Origin: CAXXHQ01 sp963665265
Lineage (GTDB): Bacteria; Planctomycetota; Planctomycetia; Pirellulales; Thermoguttaceae
Length of the DNA: 64,000 nucleotides
Direction of reading: 5' to 3'
Assembly: GCA_963665265.2 (NCBI GenBank)
Contig: CAXXHQ010000001.1
Location: forward strand, 248,001-312,000
Below the pieces are notes generated by a model. It saw only the letters and a list, made by a program, of their open reading frames with translations. It made no database searches and had not been told where the DNA came from. Positions 8,801 to 17,632 of this stretch are shown piece after piece. The translations under genes and the position numbers were made by a program. Position 1 is the first letter of the stretch, and every line of letters begins with the position of its first letter.

Positions 8801-10734
8801 TGCAAGGATTGAGCGGCAGAAGCGCCGAGAGTGAATCCCGAGACGGAGGAGACGTCGAAGATCGCTCCGGCGGCCGGAGCGATGACGGCGCTTTTGGCGA
8901 TCGAACCGGCGGCTGCGACGGCGAGGGATCCCGCGTTGATTGCAGTCGTTCCGGCATAAGTGTTGACGCCGGAGAAGGTCCATGTGCCGGCTCCGTTCTT
9001 AACAACGTTAACGGCGCCGGTCGTGGTTGCGTCGTTTCCAATAACGCCGGCCACTACGCCGTCCCCAGCGCCCGTCATGACGAAGTAACGATCGGAAGTC
9101 GACGCCGTGCTATTAGTGACGTTGCCCAAGGTCAGGGTCCCGCTTTGAGATTCGACGGCGTAGTAGCTTCCTCCCGTAATGAGGGAAACGTTCCCGGAGA
9201 CCGCGTTGGTCCCGGAGAGGTTAATTAGATGGGCAGCGGAGGAGGAGCGACCAGCCAAAACGACTTGATTCGCCAGGGAAACTCCGCCAGCCAACTGCGC
9301 GTTGGCCGTACCCGTTCCGCCGCTCGAAAGCATTAGGCTGGAAGAGCCGAGCGCCGCGGAGTTCGTTATCTTCAACGCGCCGCCCGCGACGTTCGTTTGA
9401 CCGTTGTAACTGTTCGAGCCGGATAGCGTAACCGTGCCTGCGTTCGTCGAGGCGAGATAAATACCTCCGGCGAAATTGGAGAACGTATCTGCGGAGGTAC
9501 CGGAGATCGAACCGCTCAAGTTATAGCTGCCGGCGGAGTTGAACTGAAGCCGACCGTTGTAATTTGATCCTGAATAGCCCGTATAGGAAATAATGATATT
9601 GCTTGATTGGGCGGCGGAGGAAAGCACGGGGGCGCCCGCACCGTTGCCGATTTGGACGGTTCCTTCGGTGATCTTTAACGTTCCCCAACTCGAAGCCCGC
9701 GAGTCGCTTGTTCCGCCGATGGTCAAGATGCCGGTTAAGTTTTTGGTTAAAACGCCGTCTGCGCCGAGATCGATTGAGCCGGTCACAAGGTGGTTACGAG
9801 ACGCGTTGCCCGTGAGGCTCATCGCCAATGTAGCGCCGGAGCCGACGATGGAGTTATTTACGGTTAAACTTTGCGCCCAAGTGTTACCGACGTAGATAGC
9901 TCCGCTACTGACGAGGTTGATTAGTGAGTTTACGGTTATATTTCCTGATCCCGTCAGAAGGCCGCCGTTTTGAATCGTAAGAGTTTTCGCCGAGTTATAC
10001 AACGTAGTTCCGCCGAGAGTTAGCGTCCCGCCGCTAATGTTCGCGACGGTTCCGGCAATGGTGACGTTACCGTCAATGCGAGAACCGCCGGATCCGCCAT
10101 TAAAAGTAACTAGGCCTCCCGCATCAACAATGAAGTCGTTTGCTAGCGTACGAGCCGCCCAGGTCCAAACCGTTCCGCCGCTACGAACGCGGACCGTCGA
10201 ATTGCCGAAGGCATAGTTGGATTGAGGATTAACCGCGCCGCCTTGAATATCCGTCGTGCCGGAGTACGTGCTAACAGCAGTTGAAGAGCCTAAATCAAGA
10301 TAACCGCTTCCAATTTTCGTAAAACCGTTGGTTCCGGTGATCGCTGATTTTATATAAATTCCATACCATACGCTGCCGCCGTTGCCGCAGTTGATAACCG
10401 ACGAGCCGACTAGATTTAACGTTCCGCCCGAAATCGTGTAGGCGGCGCCAATGTTCGCGGCACAGGAGATATTCTGCACGCTAATCGTATCCGCGGAAGC
10501 AATGGTGATCGTTTGAGCCTTCGCCGTAGCGTCGAATGATGCGTCATTAATAACGCTGTTATTCCAAATCGAGTCCAACGCGCCGCCGGAAGTCGACGAC
10601 CATATCATGGTCGTCGTATCCCAAGTTCCGGAACCGTTCGTCCCGCCGTTCCAGTAGAGAGTCGCCGCCTGGGAAGAAGAGGCGAATATTATCGTCAACG
10701 CCAGCGTGAATATAAACTGCAGATTTTTTTTCAT
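5869..10734 (-). CDS. Giant PEP-CTERM surface protein with autotransporter-associated beta-strand repeats
   Basis: 1621 residues from ATG 10734. A signal peptide (MKKNLQFIFTLALTIIFASS, cut near SQA-AT) is followed by about 1550 residues of Gly/Ser/Thr/Asn-rich repeats such as SGSNSYNGQTNVAGGAL and GSGTWAVTGYNSYAGSTSVN, the autotransporter-associated beta-strand repeat, probably folding as a long right-handed beta-helix. The end is VPEPGTLALL, a hydrophobic segment and RPRRE, a PEP-CTERM sorting signal recognised by an exosortase. There is no autotransporter barrel. The protein is probably secreted and processed at the envelope or matrix. A frame 35 codons longer is open, but the signal peptide fixes the start. 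A terminator follows. Confidence 0.9.
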   Translation of the reverse strand: MKKNLQFIFTLALTIIFASSSQAATLYWNGGTNGSGTWDTTTMIWSSTSGGALDSIWNNSVINDASFDATAKAQTITIASADTISVQNISCAANIGAAYTISGGTLNLVGSSVINCGNGGSVWYGIYIKSAITGTNGFTKIGSGYLDLGSSTAVSTYSGTTDIQGGAVNPQSNYAFGNSTVRVRSGGTVWTWAARTLANDFIVDAGGLVTFNGGSGGSRIDGNVTIAGTVANISGGTLTLGGTTLYNSAKTLTIQNGGLLTGSGNITVNSLINLVSSGAIYVGNTWAQSLTVNNSIVGSGATLAMSLTGNASRNHLVTGSIDLGADGVLTKNLTGILTIGGTSDSRASSWGTLKITEGTVQIGNGAGAPVLSSAAQSSNIIISYTGYSGSNYNGRLQFNSAGSYNLSGSISGTSADTFSNFAGGIYLASTNAGTVTLSGSNSYNGQTNVAGGALKITNSAALGSSSLMLSSGGTGTANAQLAGGVSLANQVVLAGRSSSAAHLINLSGTNAVSGNVSLITGGSYYAVESQSGTLTLGNVTNSTASTSDRYFVMTGAGDGVVAGVIGNDATTTGAVNVVKNGAGTWTFSGVNTYAGTTAINAGSLAVAAAGSIAKSAVIAPAAGAIFDVSSVSGFTLGASAAQSLQGAGVVKGDLSLGSFGSVNAAGVGSTGTLSFYNGLDATNGVLYFDLSSSPTGANDFLSVNGTMALGSSSVINVNLLNGYLNSGTYTLAKYSALNGLGGLTAPIGLGNSTSRQVFMLTAGSTALTLNVVGTPMALSWRGTTSSAWDVKTTTNWLSTTADKFYDLDFVLFDDLAASAAVTLNTTVTPAGTIAFNNSTKDYSLSGMGRIVGSASLAKSGTGKLTISNTGTNSFSGNVVINAGSLELSEGATLGTGASLVDNGTFILNNTTNLIWGSSTNLYTNKTISGSGALVKSGSGTLTISNANSFTGNVSINAGKMTLGNSNAVGNLTRYGTISIASGAALDFNSNYVSTLGNMVVSFAGSGADGKGAITNSGTIDVYAAVVFSEMTGDAAVGGGPARFDFGRTTGAYLHGNGYTLTKTGTNRILLVNLGETNLGGLVVNGGDLCVQGSTIIGTSGSLANVTVNTGGLLSYWGSGMAVNNNVTLNAGGSIGASLTDASAGAFGGTITFAGSGNIAVTGASVATFTGAVNGTDVYKTGSGTAVIAGAANWTGVTSIGSGTLKFGNGGALIYNLVGDVANETSNAIVFNASNALSLSNNFVLGKSGMSYGMTFAGSGVYTVTGSNSYLGVAAVTDNATMKLVDSNGYSNAMYGAGGLTITGGTNSAKLALATTETGQQTLFIGLNGDNAITLGGRQPTAINAHILNQSGDNLIVSTINLTTGGDRYMIQSDAGTLAVTNIANMNSTAMRYVYLQGSGFGNVLGEISDSALSATSVIKAGSGTWAVTGYNSYAGSTSVNAGTLVVNGGIAGQVLVGSDAKLVGSGSIGGLTVASGGSVSAGDGVGTLTVDGFAALGGNLIAEISGNKNYDQLVVNGTVTLGGTLTTVVASDFAAKNADLLWIIRNDGADALGGTFSNYAQGDTVFSVGSIQYKIRYGADYATGSLTGGNDVALSAVPEPGTLALLVVAGLAAWAIRPRRE

Positions 10735-11452
10735 AATGATGAAGAAACCCTTTGTTTCTGTGCAATCCGAATCGTAAATAAGTTTAAGCGACCGTTTCAA
10801 AGCTGAATCCACCCCGGCGATTTTGGCCTCTTCGGGCATGCCTCAGTCAGAATTTAAAACACTAAACCTTCCGACATGCGGGATTTGAATCACCCGTTCG
10901 TCCGGCAAATGCAGTCGCAAGAGCGCAAACGAAAATGAAATGATATGTCGATGATTCAAAACAGACCGACGTGAATCTCGTAAGAAGCGATTGTTGCGGA
11001 AGCCTTGGCTTCCAATAAGCTAATGAGGAGATGCAGTACCGCTAGATAGGCGTCGCCTAATTCCAACGAAAACTCTCGTTAAGCTGCTGCATTCAATCGC
11101 TGAGTCGCTGCCTCGAAGAACAGAAGAAATTGCCCAAAAAAGTCCCAGAAAACGCAAAAGCTGTCAGGGAAACCGCAAATGCATCTTAGCGCATTTGTTA
11201 GCGTCAATGTACCGTTTTTTTCCCGTGAATCAAGAATCCGAGCCTCGTTGCGGTCGATAATCACCAAAAAAGGTAAACTTTTTAGGGGGGCATGCCCCGA
11301 TTCAAGTCTGACGCAATCCACCGCCCGCAAGAAACAGAAACGGAGACGAGGCTCTTCACATCGACTCCGTTTGGATTATCTAGTTATGCGCACAGACGAC
11401 CGCGGTCAACGTCTTTCGCCGACCTATAGGGATCCTTCGCGAACGGCCGCTC
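10735..11452. other. 718-bp non-coding gap
   Basis: Upstream region of the surface-protein gene and downstream region of rpsT. Short open frames on both strands (for example around 11079-11469) lack family features and start signals. No RNA gene or convincing terminator was recognised. Confidence 0.5.
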
Positions 11453-11725
11453 TTAGGCCTTGCCCTTGAGGACCTTGATCTTCGACGAGAGACGCGACTT
11501 GGTGCGGGCCGCAGCGTTCGCATGAATGACGTTATGGCTAGCCGCTCGGTCGAGCAACTTCGCCGCCGTCTTCAATTCGGTATCGGCCTTTTCCGCGTTC
11601 TTGTCGGCGACGGCCGCGAGAACCTTCTTGCATTGGGTCTTCAACGAGCTTTTCGTGGCGCGATTCTTTTCGCGGAGTTCAAGGCTCTGGCGTAACCGTT
11701 TCTTGGCGCTCTTAATGTTCGGCAT
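11453..11725 (-). CDS. rpsT: 30S ribosomal protein S20
   Basis: 90 residues, full length and typical of S20, a 16S rRNA-binding protein needed early in 30S assembly. MPNIKSAKKRLRQSLELRE at the N-terminus and the lysine/alanine-rich body with ASHNVIHANAAARTKSRLSS are diagnostic. Probably monocistronic: a TPR gene ends 213 bp upstream and a promoter candidate lies between them. Confidence 0.97.
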   Translation of the reverse strand: MPNIKSAKKRLRQSLELREKNRATKSSLKTQCKKVLAAVADKNAEKADTELKTAAKLLDRAASHNVIHANAAARTKSRLSSKIKVLKGKA

Positions 11726-11783
11726 AATTCAGTTTAGTTTGGGTTCCAAAAAGGGACGTCGGCGTTTCATCGAAGCCGGCGTT

Positions 11784-11813
11784 TCTATACGGAATTGAAT
11801 CGGCGCTCCGCAA
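11784..11813 (-). promoter_or_regulatory. Candidate promoter for rpsT
   Basis: Reverse strand: TTGCGG (11813-11808), 18-bp spacer, TATAGA (11789-11784), about 60 bp before the rpsT start. Prediction from consensus only. Confidence 0.4.
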
Positions 11814-11937
11814 AACCCGGTCGAACGCCTCTCCAAAATAAATTTCGCTATAAAGGTATCGACCGTATCGCGTCAGACCATTACGGCCGAACGATCGGCG
11901 TCGCGCGGTAAGCGTTGGCTCAAAAAGCCCTCGAATC

Positions 11938-13353
11938 TCATTCGGGGGGGGGCTGTTGATCGCCAGACTGATCATTTTTACGTATTTGCGTGATCTTGTC
12001 TAGTAGCTTCGAGACGTCTTTATACGCAAAATCGAGTCCGGCCAGCTCGGTAAGATGCTTTTCGGCCAAAACGTACTCTTTTAAGCCTAAGGTGAGCTTT
12101 CCCGCCAAATAGAGGGCCTTTTTCCGATTTTCCACTTCCCGGTCCGGAATTTCCTCCAAAGCCATCTCAAAATGGCTCATGGCAAGGCGATACTGCTTAA
12201 TTTGGGCGAAGCACTGTCCCAGGGCCACGAGGCATTCGCCCTTTTTGCTAGGGTCATTCCTCGCCAACTGCAATTCGCGAATCGCCGCTTGGTAATCCTT
12301 GGCCTGGTAATAGCGAATGCCCAATTCGTATTTGAAATTTAAGATATTCGGGAATCGCTCGCAGCGCTTGGCCCAGATTTCCAGGTCGACTTGGAAGTAT
12401 TTTTTCTGGATGTCTTCTTTTTTCGCCGGATCGGTCTCTTTTCGGAGCGCGGCGCGAAGGCGTCGAAGCTGGGCGTCTTGCCACTTTTCGAAAACCTCGG
12501 GGTCTTCGTTGGAATTTTCGTATGCGCTCTTCATCACCTCTTCGGCTTTCGCGTAAAGCTCTTTCGAGAAGTAATACTGCGCCAACTCCATGTAGACCGG
12601 GATTTTTTTCGGATCGGCCGCGATCTGTTGTTGGAGTTTTTTCTCCAAAGACAACTCCGCGTCGGCCGCGCCAGGTTTTCCTTTGCCGGCGGCCAGCGCG
12701 CGCAACGCTTCGGTCTCTTCGTCTTCGTAGCCGGCCATCTTTCGCATTTTTTTCGTCTGCAAAACGCTGATCGCCCGTTTCGGCTCGTCGTCCGACGGGC
12801 GCGCCTTCTCGACGCGATGCCAACAGGCGATGGCTTGGTCGAATTGCATTCGTTCTTCCATCGCCAGCGCGCAAAGCTTGTTAACTTCCGGGTCTTCGGG
12901 GGCGGCGATGAGCGCGCATTTTAGATAATAGAGTTCGTTGTCGAAATCGCCGCTTTTTCCCGAGGCCTGTCCCATCGCGGAGAGCGTCGGAACGTCCCAA
13001 GGATTCACGGCCAAGACCTTGAGGCCATGATAGATCACGTCGTCCCAATCGCCTTGCGACAGCGATTTTTTCACCGCAGCTCGGCTTCCTCGTTCTTTGA
13101 ACTGCGCGAACGAGGCGCCCGAGCGATTGTTATTGTATTTTTTTTGCAGATTTTTCACGAACGCCTCGGCATAGACCATGCTGCGAGGATCGCCGAGGAG
13201 GCATTGTTCGAGAAGGCTAGAGACGTAATCGTAGTCCGGCGATTCGCCGGCGATTAGTTTCGTCGCATGTTCAAACGTCTTCTCCAAACGTTTTTGCTTG
13301 GGAGGCGTTAAAGGCTCACGTTTGAATTTTCCGCCAACTTGACCGTCCGACAT
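11938..13353 (-). CDS. Tetratricopeptide-repeat protein
   Basis: 471 residues with no signal peptide or membrane segment. Helical TPR-like repeats run through the chain, e.g. YYLKCALIAAPEDPEVNKLC, PVYMELAQYYFSKELYAKAE, ELGIRYYQAKDYQAAIRELQ and ALGQCFAQIKQYRLAMSHFE. The basic N-terminus (PPKQKRLEKTFEHATKLIAG) resembles cytoplasmic planctomycete TPR proteins. Probably a protein-interaction scaffold; partners are unknown. The C-terminus is very polar (KNDQSGDQQPPPE). Confidence 0.8.
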   Translation of the reverse strand: MSDGQVGGKFKREPLTPPKQKRLEKTFEHATKLIAGESPDYDYVSSLLEQCLLGDPRSMVYAEAFVKNLQKKYNNNRSGASFAQFKERGSRAAVKKSLSQGDWDDVIYHGLKVLAVNPWDVPTLSAMGQASGKSGDFDNELYYLKCALIAAPEDPEVNKLCALAMEERMQFDQAIACWHRVEKARPSDDEPKRAISVLQTKKMRKMAGYEDEETEALRALAAGKGKPGAADAELSLEKKLQQQIAADPKKIPVYMELAQYYFSKELYAKAEEVMKSAYENSNEDPEVFEKWQDAQLRRLRAALRKETDPAKKEDIQKKYFQVDLEIWAKRCERFPNILNFKYELGIRYYQAKDYQAAIRELQLARNDPSKKGECLVALGQCFAQIKQYRLAMSHFEMALEEIPDREVENRKKALYLAGKLTLGLKEYVLAEKHLTELAGLDFAYKDVSKLLDKITQIRKNDQSGDQQPPPE

Positions 13354-13507
13354 ATTCGTACTCTTCCTACGTTCTCTTGCTCGTTACGGACGCGCGATCT
13401 ATTGAAGCCGAGCAGCCGATCCGCTTGCATACGCATTTCGAGGACTCTCGCCGCCGAGAAATGCGAAACGGTTCATCAGCTACTAGACTCAATAGCGAGT
13501 GGCGCGG

Positions 13508-13693
13508 CTATACCTGCTCCCGAAACGTCGTGAAGCTAATGAACCCCAAGCCGACCGCCGCGATAATCATCGGTATGTCCGTTAGCATTTTATTAGCGCC
13601 GTTAAACGGTGCGCCGATCGCTAGATCCAAACCGAACAGCAGGAGCAAAAGTCCCGCAACCGTCATTCCGAAAATACACAAGGCCTTAGGCAT
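13508..13693 (-). CDS. Small two-helix membrane protein
   Basis: 61 residues with two hydrophobic helices (residues about 6-26 and 39-55, AIGAPFNGANKM between). ATG at 13693. No family recognised. The well-formed two-helix pattern and position before the TPR gene (155 bp) favour a real gene, but so short a frame is uncertain. Confidence 0.55.
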   Translation of the reverse strand: MPKALCIFGMTVAGLLLLLFGLDLAIGAPFNGANKMLTDIPMIIAAVGLGFISFTTFREQV

Positions 13694-13790
13694 GTCCTGT
13701 TCCTATGCGGCGAGCTGAAAAGCGATGTGATTCCGCGATACCCCCGAAAGCAGGAAGTCTCGCGTAGTTTCTCTTTGTCAGGCGTTTTAG

Positions 13791-13796
13791 TATAAT
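13791..13796 (+). promoter_or_regulatory. TATAAT -10 element upstream of the class V aminotransferase gene
   Basis: A perfect TATAAT ends 78 bp before the ATG at 13875. No good -35 box is at 16-18 bp; TTGTCA occurs only 10 bp upstream. Weak prediction. Confidence 0.35.
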
Positions 13797-13874
13797 TCGA
13801 TTCCGGGTAATTCACCACTCCTACCTCGCCCAAGCGCGGAGAAGGCCGACAAAACAGCCTTTCAGAAGACGATT

Positions 13875-15038
13875 ATGCCGACAAACGATTCACAAGCTTC
13901 CGCCCCCCCCTCTACGGATTGGGCCGACTTCCGCCTATTAATGCCCATTACAAAACGCTGGGCCTATCTCGATCACGCGGCCGTCGCTCCCCTTCCCGCT
14001 CCGACCCGCGACGCATTGGTCGAATGGCTCGCCGACGCTTCGGAAAACGGCTCGGCCAATTACCTAGCTTGGAAACAAGGGCTCGTCGATCTTCGGCGTT
14101 TGAGCGGCGAATTCATCGGCGCGGCCGAAGACGAAATCGCCCTGGTCGGCAGCACCACGATGGGAATTAACTACGTGTCCGAGGGATTTCCCTGGAAGCC
14201 GGGCGACAACGTCGTTCTGCGCGACGACGAATTTCCCTCTAACCAGTATCCTTGGATGCACCTTGCTTCGCGCGGCGTCGAAGTTCGCCGCATACCGATC
14301 TCGGCCGACCGCTCCGACCTGGAGCAGTTGCTCGCCGCCGTCGATTCTCGAACGAAAATCGTCGCACTGAGTTGGGTCGTTTACTCAAACGGCTGGAGGC
14401 ACGACCTCGCCGCCTTCGCCGATGCGGTCCATCGTCGCGGCGCCTTGTTATTCGTCGACGCCATTCAAGGCTTGGGCGTTTTCCCCATTAACGTCGAAGA
14501 TTCCACGATCGACTTCCTTGCGGCCGACGGTCACAAATGGCTGCTTGGGCCGGAAGGGGCCGGAATCCTTTACGTACGACGCGAGCATTTAAACCTGCTC
14601 CGCCCGATGAACGTCGGTTGGAATAGCGTCAAACGGCAGCACGATTTCCAAAGCATCGTTCTCGACTTCAAAGAGACCGGCGAACGCTACGAGGGCGGCT
14701 CGCCGAACATCGTCGGGTTCCGCGGTCTATTGAACAGCATGGGACTTTTGAGCAAATATCCGCGAGAGGAGATCGCCCGTCGGATCTGCGAAACGACCGA
14801 CTACGCTTGCGAACGGCTGAAATCACGCGGCGCGCGTATTTTTAGCGACCGCACTCCGGAACGAAAGAGCGGCATCTTGTCGTTCGATCTGCCCGGCGTC
14901 GATCCCGACGCCTTCCGTCGGCGCTGCTTCGAAGCCGGCATAATGCTCAGTTGCCGCGCGGGGCGATTGCGAATCAGTCCCCACGTTTATAACAACGCCG
15001 ACGACATAGACCGCCTAATCGAGGTTTTAAACTCGTAG
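13875..15038 (+). CDS. Class V aminotransferase-fold PLP enzyme
   Basis: 387 residues. The fold matches the NifS/isopenicillin-N-epimerase group: AYLDHAAVAPLPAPTRDAL at the N-terminus, GSTTMGINYVSEG for phosphate binding, LLFVDAIQGLGVFP for the PLP-pairing Asp, and DGHKWLLGPEGAGILY with the PLP lysine. The cysteine-bearing RxGHHC loop of group II desulfurases (SufS/CsdA) is absent; the C-terminal part reads LSCRAGRLRISPHVYNNADD, so a cysteine desulfurase call is not supported. Substrate unknown. coaD begins 47 bp downstream on the same strand. Confidence 0.85.
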   Translation: MPTNDSQASAPPSTDWADFRLLMPITKRWAYLDHAAVAPLPAPTRDALVEWLADASENGSANYLAWKQGLVDLRRLSGEFIGAAEDEIALVGSTTMGINYVSEGFPWKPGDNVVLRDDEFPSNQYPWMHLASRGVEVRRIPISADRSDLEQLLAAVDSRTKIVALSWVVYSNGWRHDLAAFADAVHRRGALLFVDAIQGLGVFPINVEDSTIDFLAADGHKWLLGPEGAGILYVRREHLNLLRPMNVGWNSVKRQHDFQSIVLDFKETGERYEGGSPNIVGFRGLLNSMGLLSKYPREEIARRICETTDYACERLKSRGARIFSDRTPERKSGILSFDLPGVDPDAFRRRCFEAGIMLSCRAGRLRISPHVYNNADDIDRLIEVLNS

Positions 15039-15085
15039 GACGAACGATCCACGCGTTCTTTCGGAAATCATTGGGAAATACAAAC

Positions 15086-15589
15086 ATGCCCGACCTTTCA
15101 CCTCGCATCGCCGTCTATCCCGGCTCCTTCGATCCGATCACTCTCGGTCATCTCAACGTAATTGATCGGGCAAGCCGGCTTTTCGACAAACTAGTCATCG
15201 GCATCGGTTTTAACATCGAGAAGCAGCCGATGTTCTCGGCCGAGGAGCGGATGGCGCTGATCCGCGAGGCGACGAGTCATATTGCAAACGTGGAGATCAA
15301 GGTTTTCTACGGATTGGCCGTCGATTTCGTGAAGAGCTGCGGGGCTGCGGTGATGGTCCGCGGCGTGCGACCTATCACCGACATTCCCGCCGAATTGACG
15401 ATGATGATGGCGAATCGCCGTTTGGCGCCCGGCATAGAGACGTTATTCATGATCGCCGACGGCGAGTTAGCCCACGTGTCCAGCTCGTTGATAAAGCAGA
15501 TCGCCGGATTGTCGGGCGACGACGAAATGCGAAGATTCTTGCCGTCGAACGTCGTCTCGGCGATCCGCAAAAAAATCACCAAGCAGTAA
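15086..15589 (+). CDS. coaD: Phosphopantetheine adenylyltransferase
   Basis: 167 residues; fourth step of coenzyme A synthesis, joining 4'-phosphopantetheine and ATP to give dephospho-CoA. VYPGSFDPITLGHLNVIDRA carries the nucleotidyltransferase T/HxGH signature, and VRGVRPITDIPAELTMMMAN and HVSSSLIKQIAGLSGD are family motifs. An in-frame TTG at 15071 adds five residues; the ATG at 15086, with GGGA about 9 nt upstream, is preferred. The enzyme for the next step, coaE, is at 25.3 kb. Confidence 0.96.
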   Translation: MPDLSPRIAVYPGSFDPITLGHLNVIDRASRLFDKLVIGIGFNIEKQPMFSAEERMALIREATSHIANVEIKVFYGLAVDFVKSCGAAVMVRGVRPITDIPAELTMMMANRRLAPGIETLFMIADGELAHVSSSLIKQIAGLSGDDEMRRFLPSNVVSAIRKKITKQ

Positions 15590-15626
15590 ACTGCGGTTCG
15601 CCGGCGGCGAATAACGGCGATGTTTT

Positions 15627-16490
15627 CTAGAATTCGATGCGGTCGGCGTCGAAGACAGGCCCTTCGACGCAAGTGCGGCGGTAATCCCAATTGCCCGATT
15701 CGTCGCGAACCTTTGCCACGCAACTGAAGCAAATGCCGATGCCGCAAGCCATCGGCGTCTCGAGCGAAACTTGGCACGGCACGTTCAAGCGGGCGGCGAC
15801 TTCGCCGACGGCCTTTAGCATCGGCTCGGGGCCGCAGGAAACAATCTTCACCGAACCGGGCAGGCTCTTCACGGCGGGTTCGATCAACTCGGTGACGAGT
15901 CCTTTGCGGCCGAGCGAACCGTCGTCCGTCGCAAGTTGAACGTCGATTCCCGCTTTCCGGAAATCTTCAACGCCCGCGAAAAAAGACGCGTTTCGAGCGC
16001 CGTAGAGTAGCGTCGCCTTTTTCGCTTTCTTCACGTCGCGGAGCGGATCGCCGTAGCGTTCTAAGCCAAGGGATTCTTTGCCGAGCGTGAGGAACGGAGT
16101 CTGCCCGATTCCTCCGGCCGTCATGATCAAATGATCGACGTCGCAGGGCGCGAAACCGTTGCCGAGCGGTCCCCACATTTCCATTTTTGAACCGGCAAGG
16201 ACGGAGGCGAGCAGCTTCGTCATTTTTCCGACGGCAAGATAAACCACGTCCACGAATTTCGGCGAGCCCGAGTCGTCGCGAATCACGTCATAAAGAGCTA
16301 AAGGCCTTCCCAAAAGCGGATCGGAGCCGCCGACCAGCCGCAACATGAGGAATTGTCCAGGCGTGACGCGGCAGGCGATCTCCGGGCATTCAACGCGGAG
16401 TCGATACGTGTTTTCGGCGACCTGAACGTTCTCGACGATTTCGACCGGCCCATGCCAGGCATGATCGGCGTAGGAAGTTTTATTGCACAT
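15627..16490 (-). CDS. pyrK: Dihydroorotate dehydrogenase electron-transfer subunit
   Basis: 287 residues. The FAD-binding domain (GQFLMLRLVGGSDPLLGRPL), the NAD-binding half (LIMTAGGIGQTPFLTL, VSCGPEPMLKAV) and the C-terminal 2Fe-2S cluster motif (CGIGICFSCVAKV and a later RRTC) are complete. PyrK passes electrons from the PyrD flavin to NAD+ during pyrimidine synthesis; no pyrD is in the window. On this strand it follows the pseudouridine synthase gene after 43 bp, and the spacer carries a 7-bp tandem repeat. Confidence 0.93.
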   Translation of the reverse strand: MCNKTSYADHAWHGPVEIVENVQVAENTYRLRVECPEIACRVTPGQFLMLRLVGGSDPLLGRPLALYDVIRDDSGSPKFVDVVYLAVGKMTKLLASVLAGSKMEMWGPLGNGFAPCDVDHLIMTAGGIGQTPFLTLGKESLGLERYGDPLRDVKKAKKATLLYGARNASFFAGVEDFRKAGIDVQLATDDGSLGRKGLVTELIEPAVKSLPGSVKIVSCGPEPMLKAVGEVAARLNVPCQVSLETPMACGIGICFSCVAKVRDESGNWDYRRTCVEGPVFDADRIEF

Positions 16491-16498
16491 ATTTTTTT

Positions 16499-16519
16499 AT
16501 AGCGATCAGCAATCAGCAA
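16499..16519. repeat. 7-bp tandem repeat upstream of pyrK
   Basis: Three exact heptads (ATAGCGA, TCAGCAA, TCAGCAA) starting 9 bp before the pyrK ATG on the reverse strand. One of a dozen such spacers, see findings. Confidence 0.75.
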
Positions 16520-16533
16520 AGTTGCAACGCGAA

Positions 16534-17547
16534 CTACGAAACGTTCCCCGGAATCAATTTTTTTAACGAAGCAATTTCTTCATTGGTCAACCGACGGACT
16601 TCGCCGCGCGCCATTTCGCCGAGGCGAATCGGTCCGACGGCGATGCGGACGAGGGTAAGCACTTTATGGCCGAAACGGGCAAGAATGCGGCGAATTTCCC
16701 GATTCTTTCCTTCCCGGAGCGCGATCTCCATGATCGTGCTTTCTTTATGTCGCGATTTGATTTTGACGTCATCGACTCGAACCGTGCATTCGGCCAAGTG
16801 AACGCCGCGACGAAGCTTGAGCAACATCTCCGGATCGGGGAGGCCCGCAACTTGGACGCGGTAAATCTTTTGCACGCCATACCGAGGATGGGCCAGATGG
16901 TTAGCCAATTCGCCGTCGTTCGTGACGAGAATGAGACCTTCGCTGTTCAAGTCGAGACGCCCGATAGTGAAGAGCCGCAGATCGGGCAGGCCGATCATAT
17001 CGGTGACGCGAGGACGTCCGGACGGGTCGCGATTGGTGCAAACGACGCCGCACGGCTTGTTGACGGCGAAATAAGCCAATTTTGAACGATGCAAGGCTTG
17101 GCCGTCCACTCGGATTTCGCAGCGGTCGGGATGAACGCGCGTTCCGAGTTCGGTAACGACGTTTCGGTCGATTTCGACGCGACCGGTCGTAATCAGCTCT
17201 TCGCATTGACGACGGCTGCCAAGTCCCGCTGAGGCAAGAACCTTTTGAAGCCGGATTCCTTGGACCGACGAAGCGTCGGACTTTGGCTTGCGCGGAGTAG
17301 GCGCCGGGCTGCTGATCGGCTTTAATCCTCCGACCGATCTCGAGCTTCCGACGGGCTTTGAACTGCCGGCGGGTTTGAAGCTTGTTGTCGGCTTAGCGCG
17401 GGCGCCAGGTTTTGCTCCCGCTCGGTTCGGGCGAGGCGGTCGAGACGACTCGCCGCCGGAAAATTTCTTGGGACCGCGCGGCTTACCCGGTCGGGCGGAG
17501 CGCGATGTCGGACCAGGTCGTTTGTTGCCGGATTTTTTGGGGGGCAT
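16534..17547 (-). CDS. RluB/RsuA-family pseudouridine synthase with long basic N-terminus
   Basis: 337 residues. GAGGAG sits about 5 nt before the ATG at 17547 and fixes that start over the one at 17568. Residues 1-100 are a low-complexity basic tail rich in Lys/Arg/Pro/Ser. Next comes an S4 RNA-binding domain (IRLQKVLASAGLGSRRQCEE), then the catalytic domain with the catalytic Asp in IGRLDLNSEGLILVTNDGEL and GKNREIRRILARFGHKV. It isomerises uridine in 23S or 16S rRNA; the exact site cannot be read from the sequence. pyrK follows. Confidence 0.9.
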   Translation of the reverse strand: MPPKKSGNKRPGPTSRSARPGKPRGPKKFSGGESSRPPRPNRAGAKPGARAKPTTSFKPAGSSKPVGSSRSVGGLKPISSPAPTPRKPKSDASSVQGIRLQKVLASAGLGSRRQCEELITTGRVEIDRNVVTELGTRVHPDRCEIRVDGQALHRSKLAYFAVNKPCGVVCTNRDPSGRPRVTDMIGLPDLRLFTIGRLDLNSEGLILVTNDGELANHLAHPRYGVQKIYRVQVAGLPDPEMLLKLRRGVHLAECTVRVDDVKIKSRHKESTIMEIALREGKNREIRRILARFGHKVLTLVRIAVGPIRLGEMARGEVRRLTNEEIASLKKLIPGNVS

Positions 17548-17632
17548 TGATACTCCTCGGAAATGCAATGGAACGCACTATTATAGCATCAGCGGAGAGA
17601 ATCATCGACCAGAGGCGAAACTTGCTTGGCGG

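Noticed and set aside
10870..10900. T-loop-like sequence (reverse GATTCAAATC) suggesting a tRNA
   Set aside because: No matching 5-bp T-stem, anticodon arm or acceptor stem could be built around it.
11079..11469. Two short overlapping frames on opposite strands in the rpsT 3' region
   Set aside because: No start signal, no recognisable domain, and unusual composition; treated as non-coding.
13875..15038. Cysteine desulfurase (SufS/CsdA)
   Set aside because: The fold fits, but the catalytic cysteine loop is missing, so only a general class V PLP enzyme is called.
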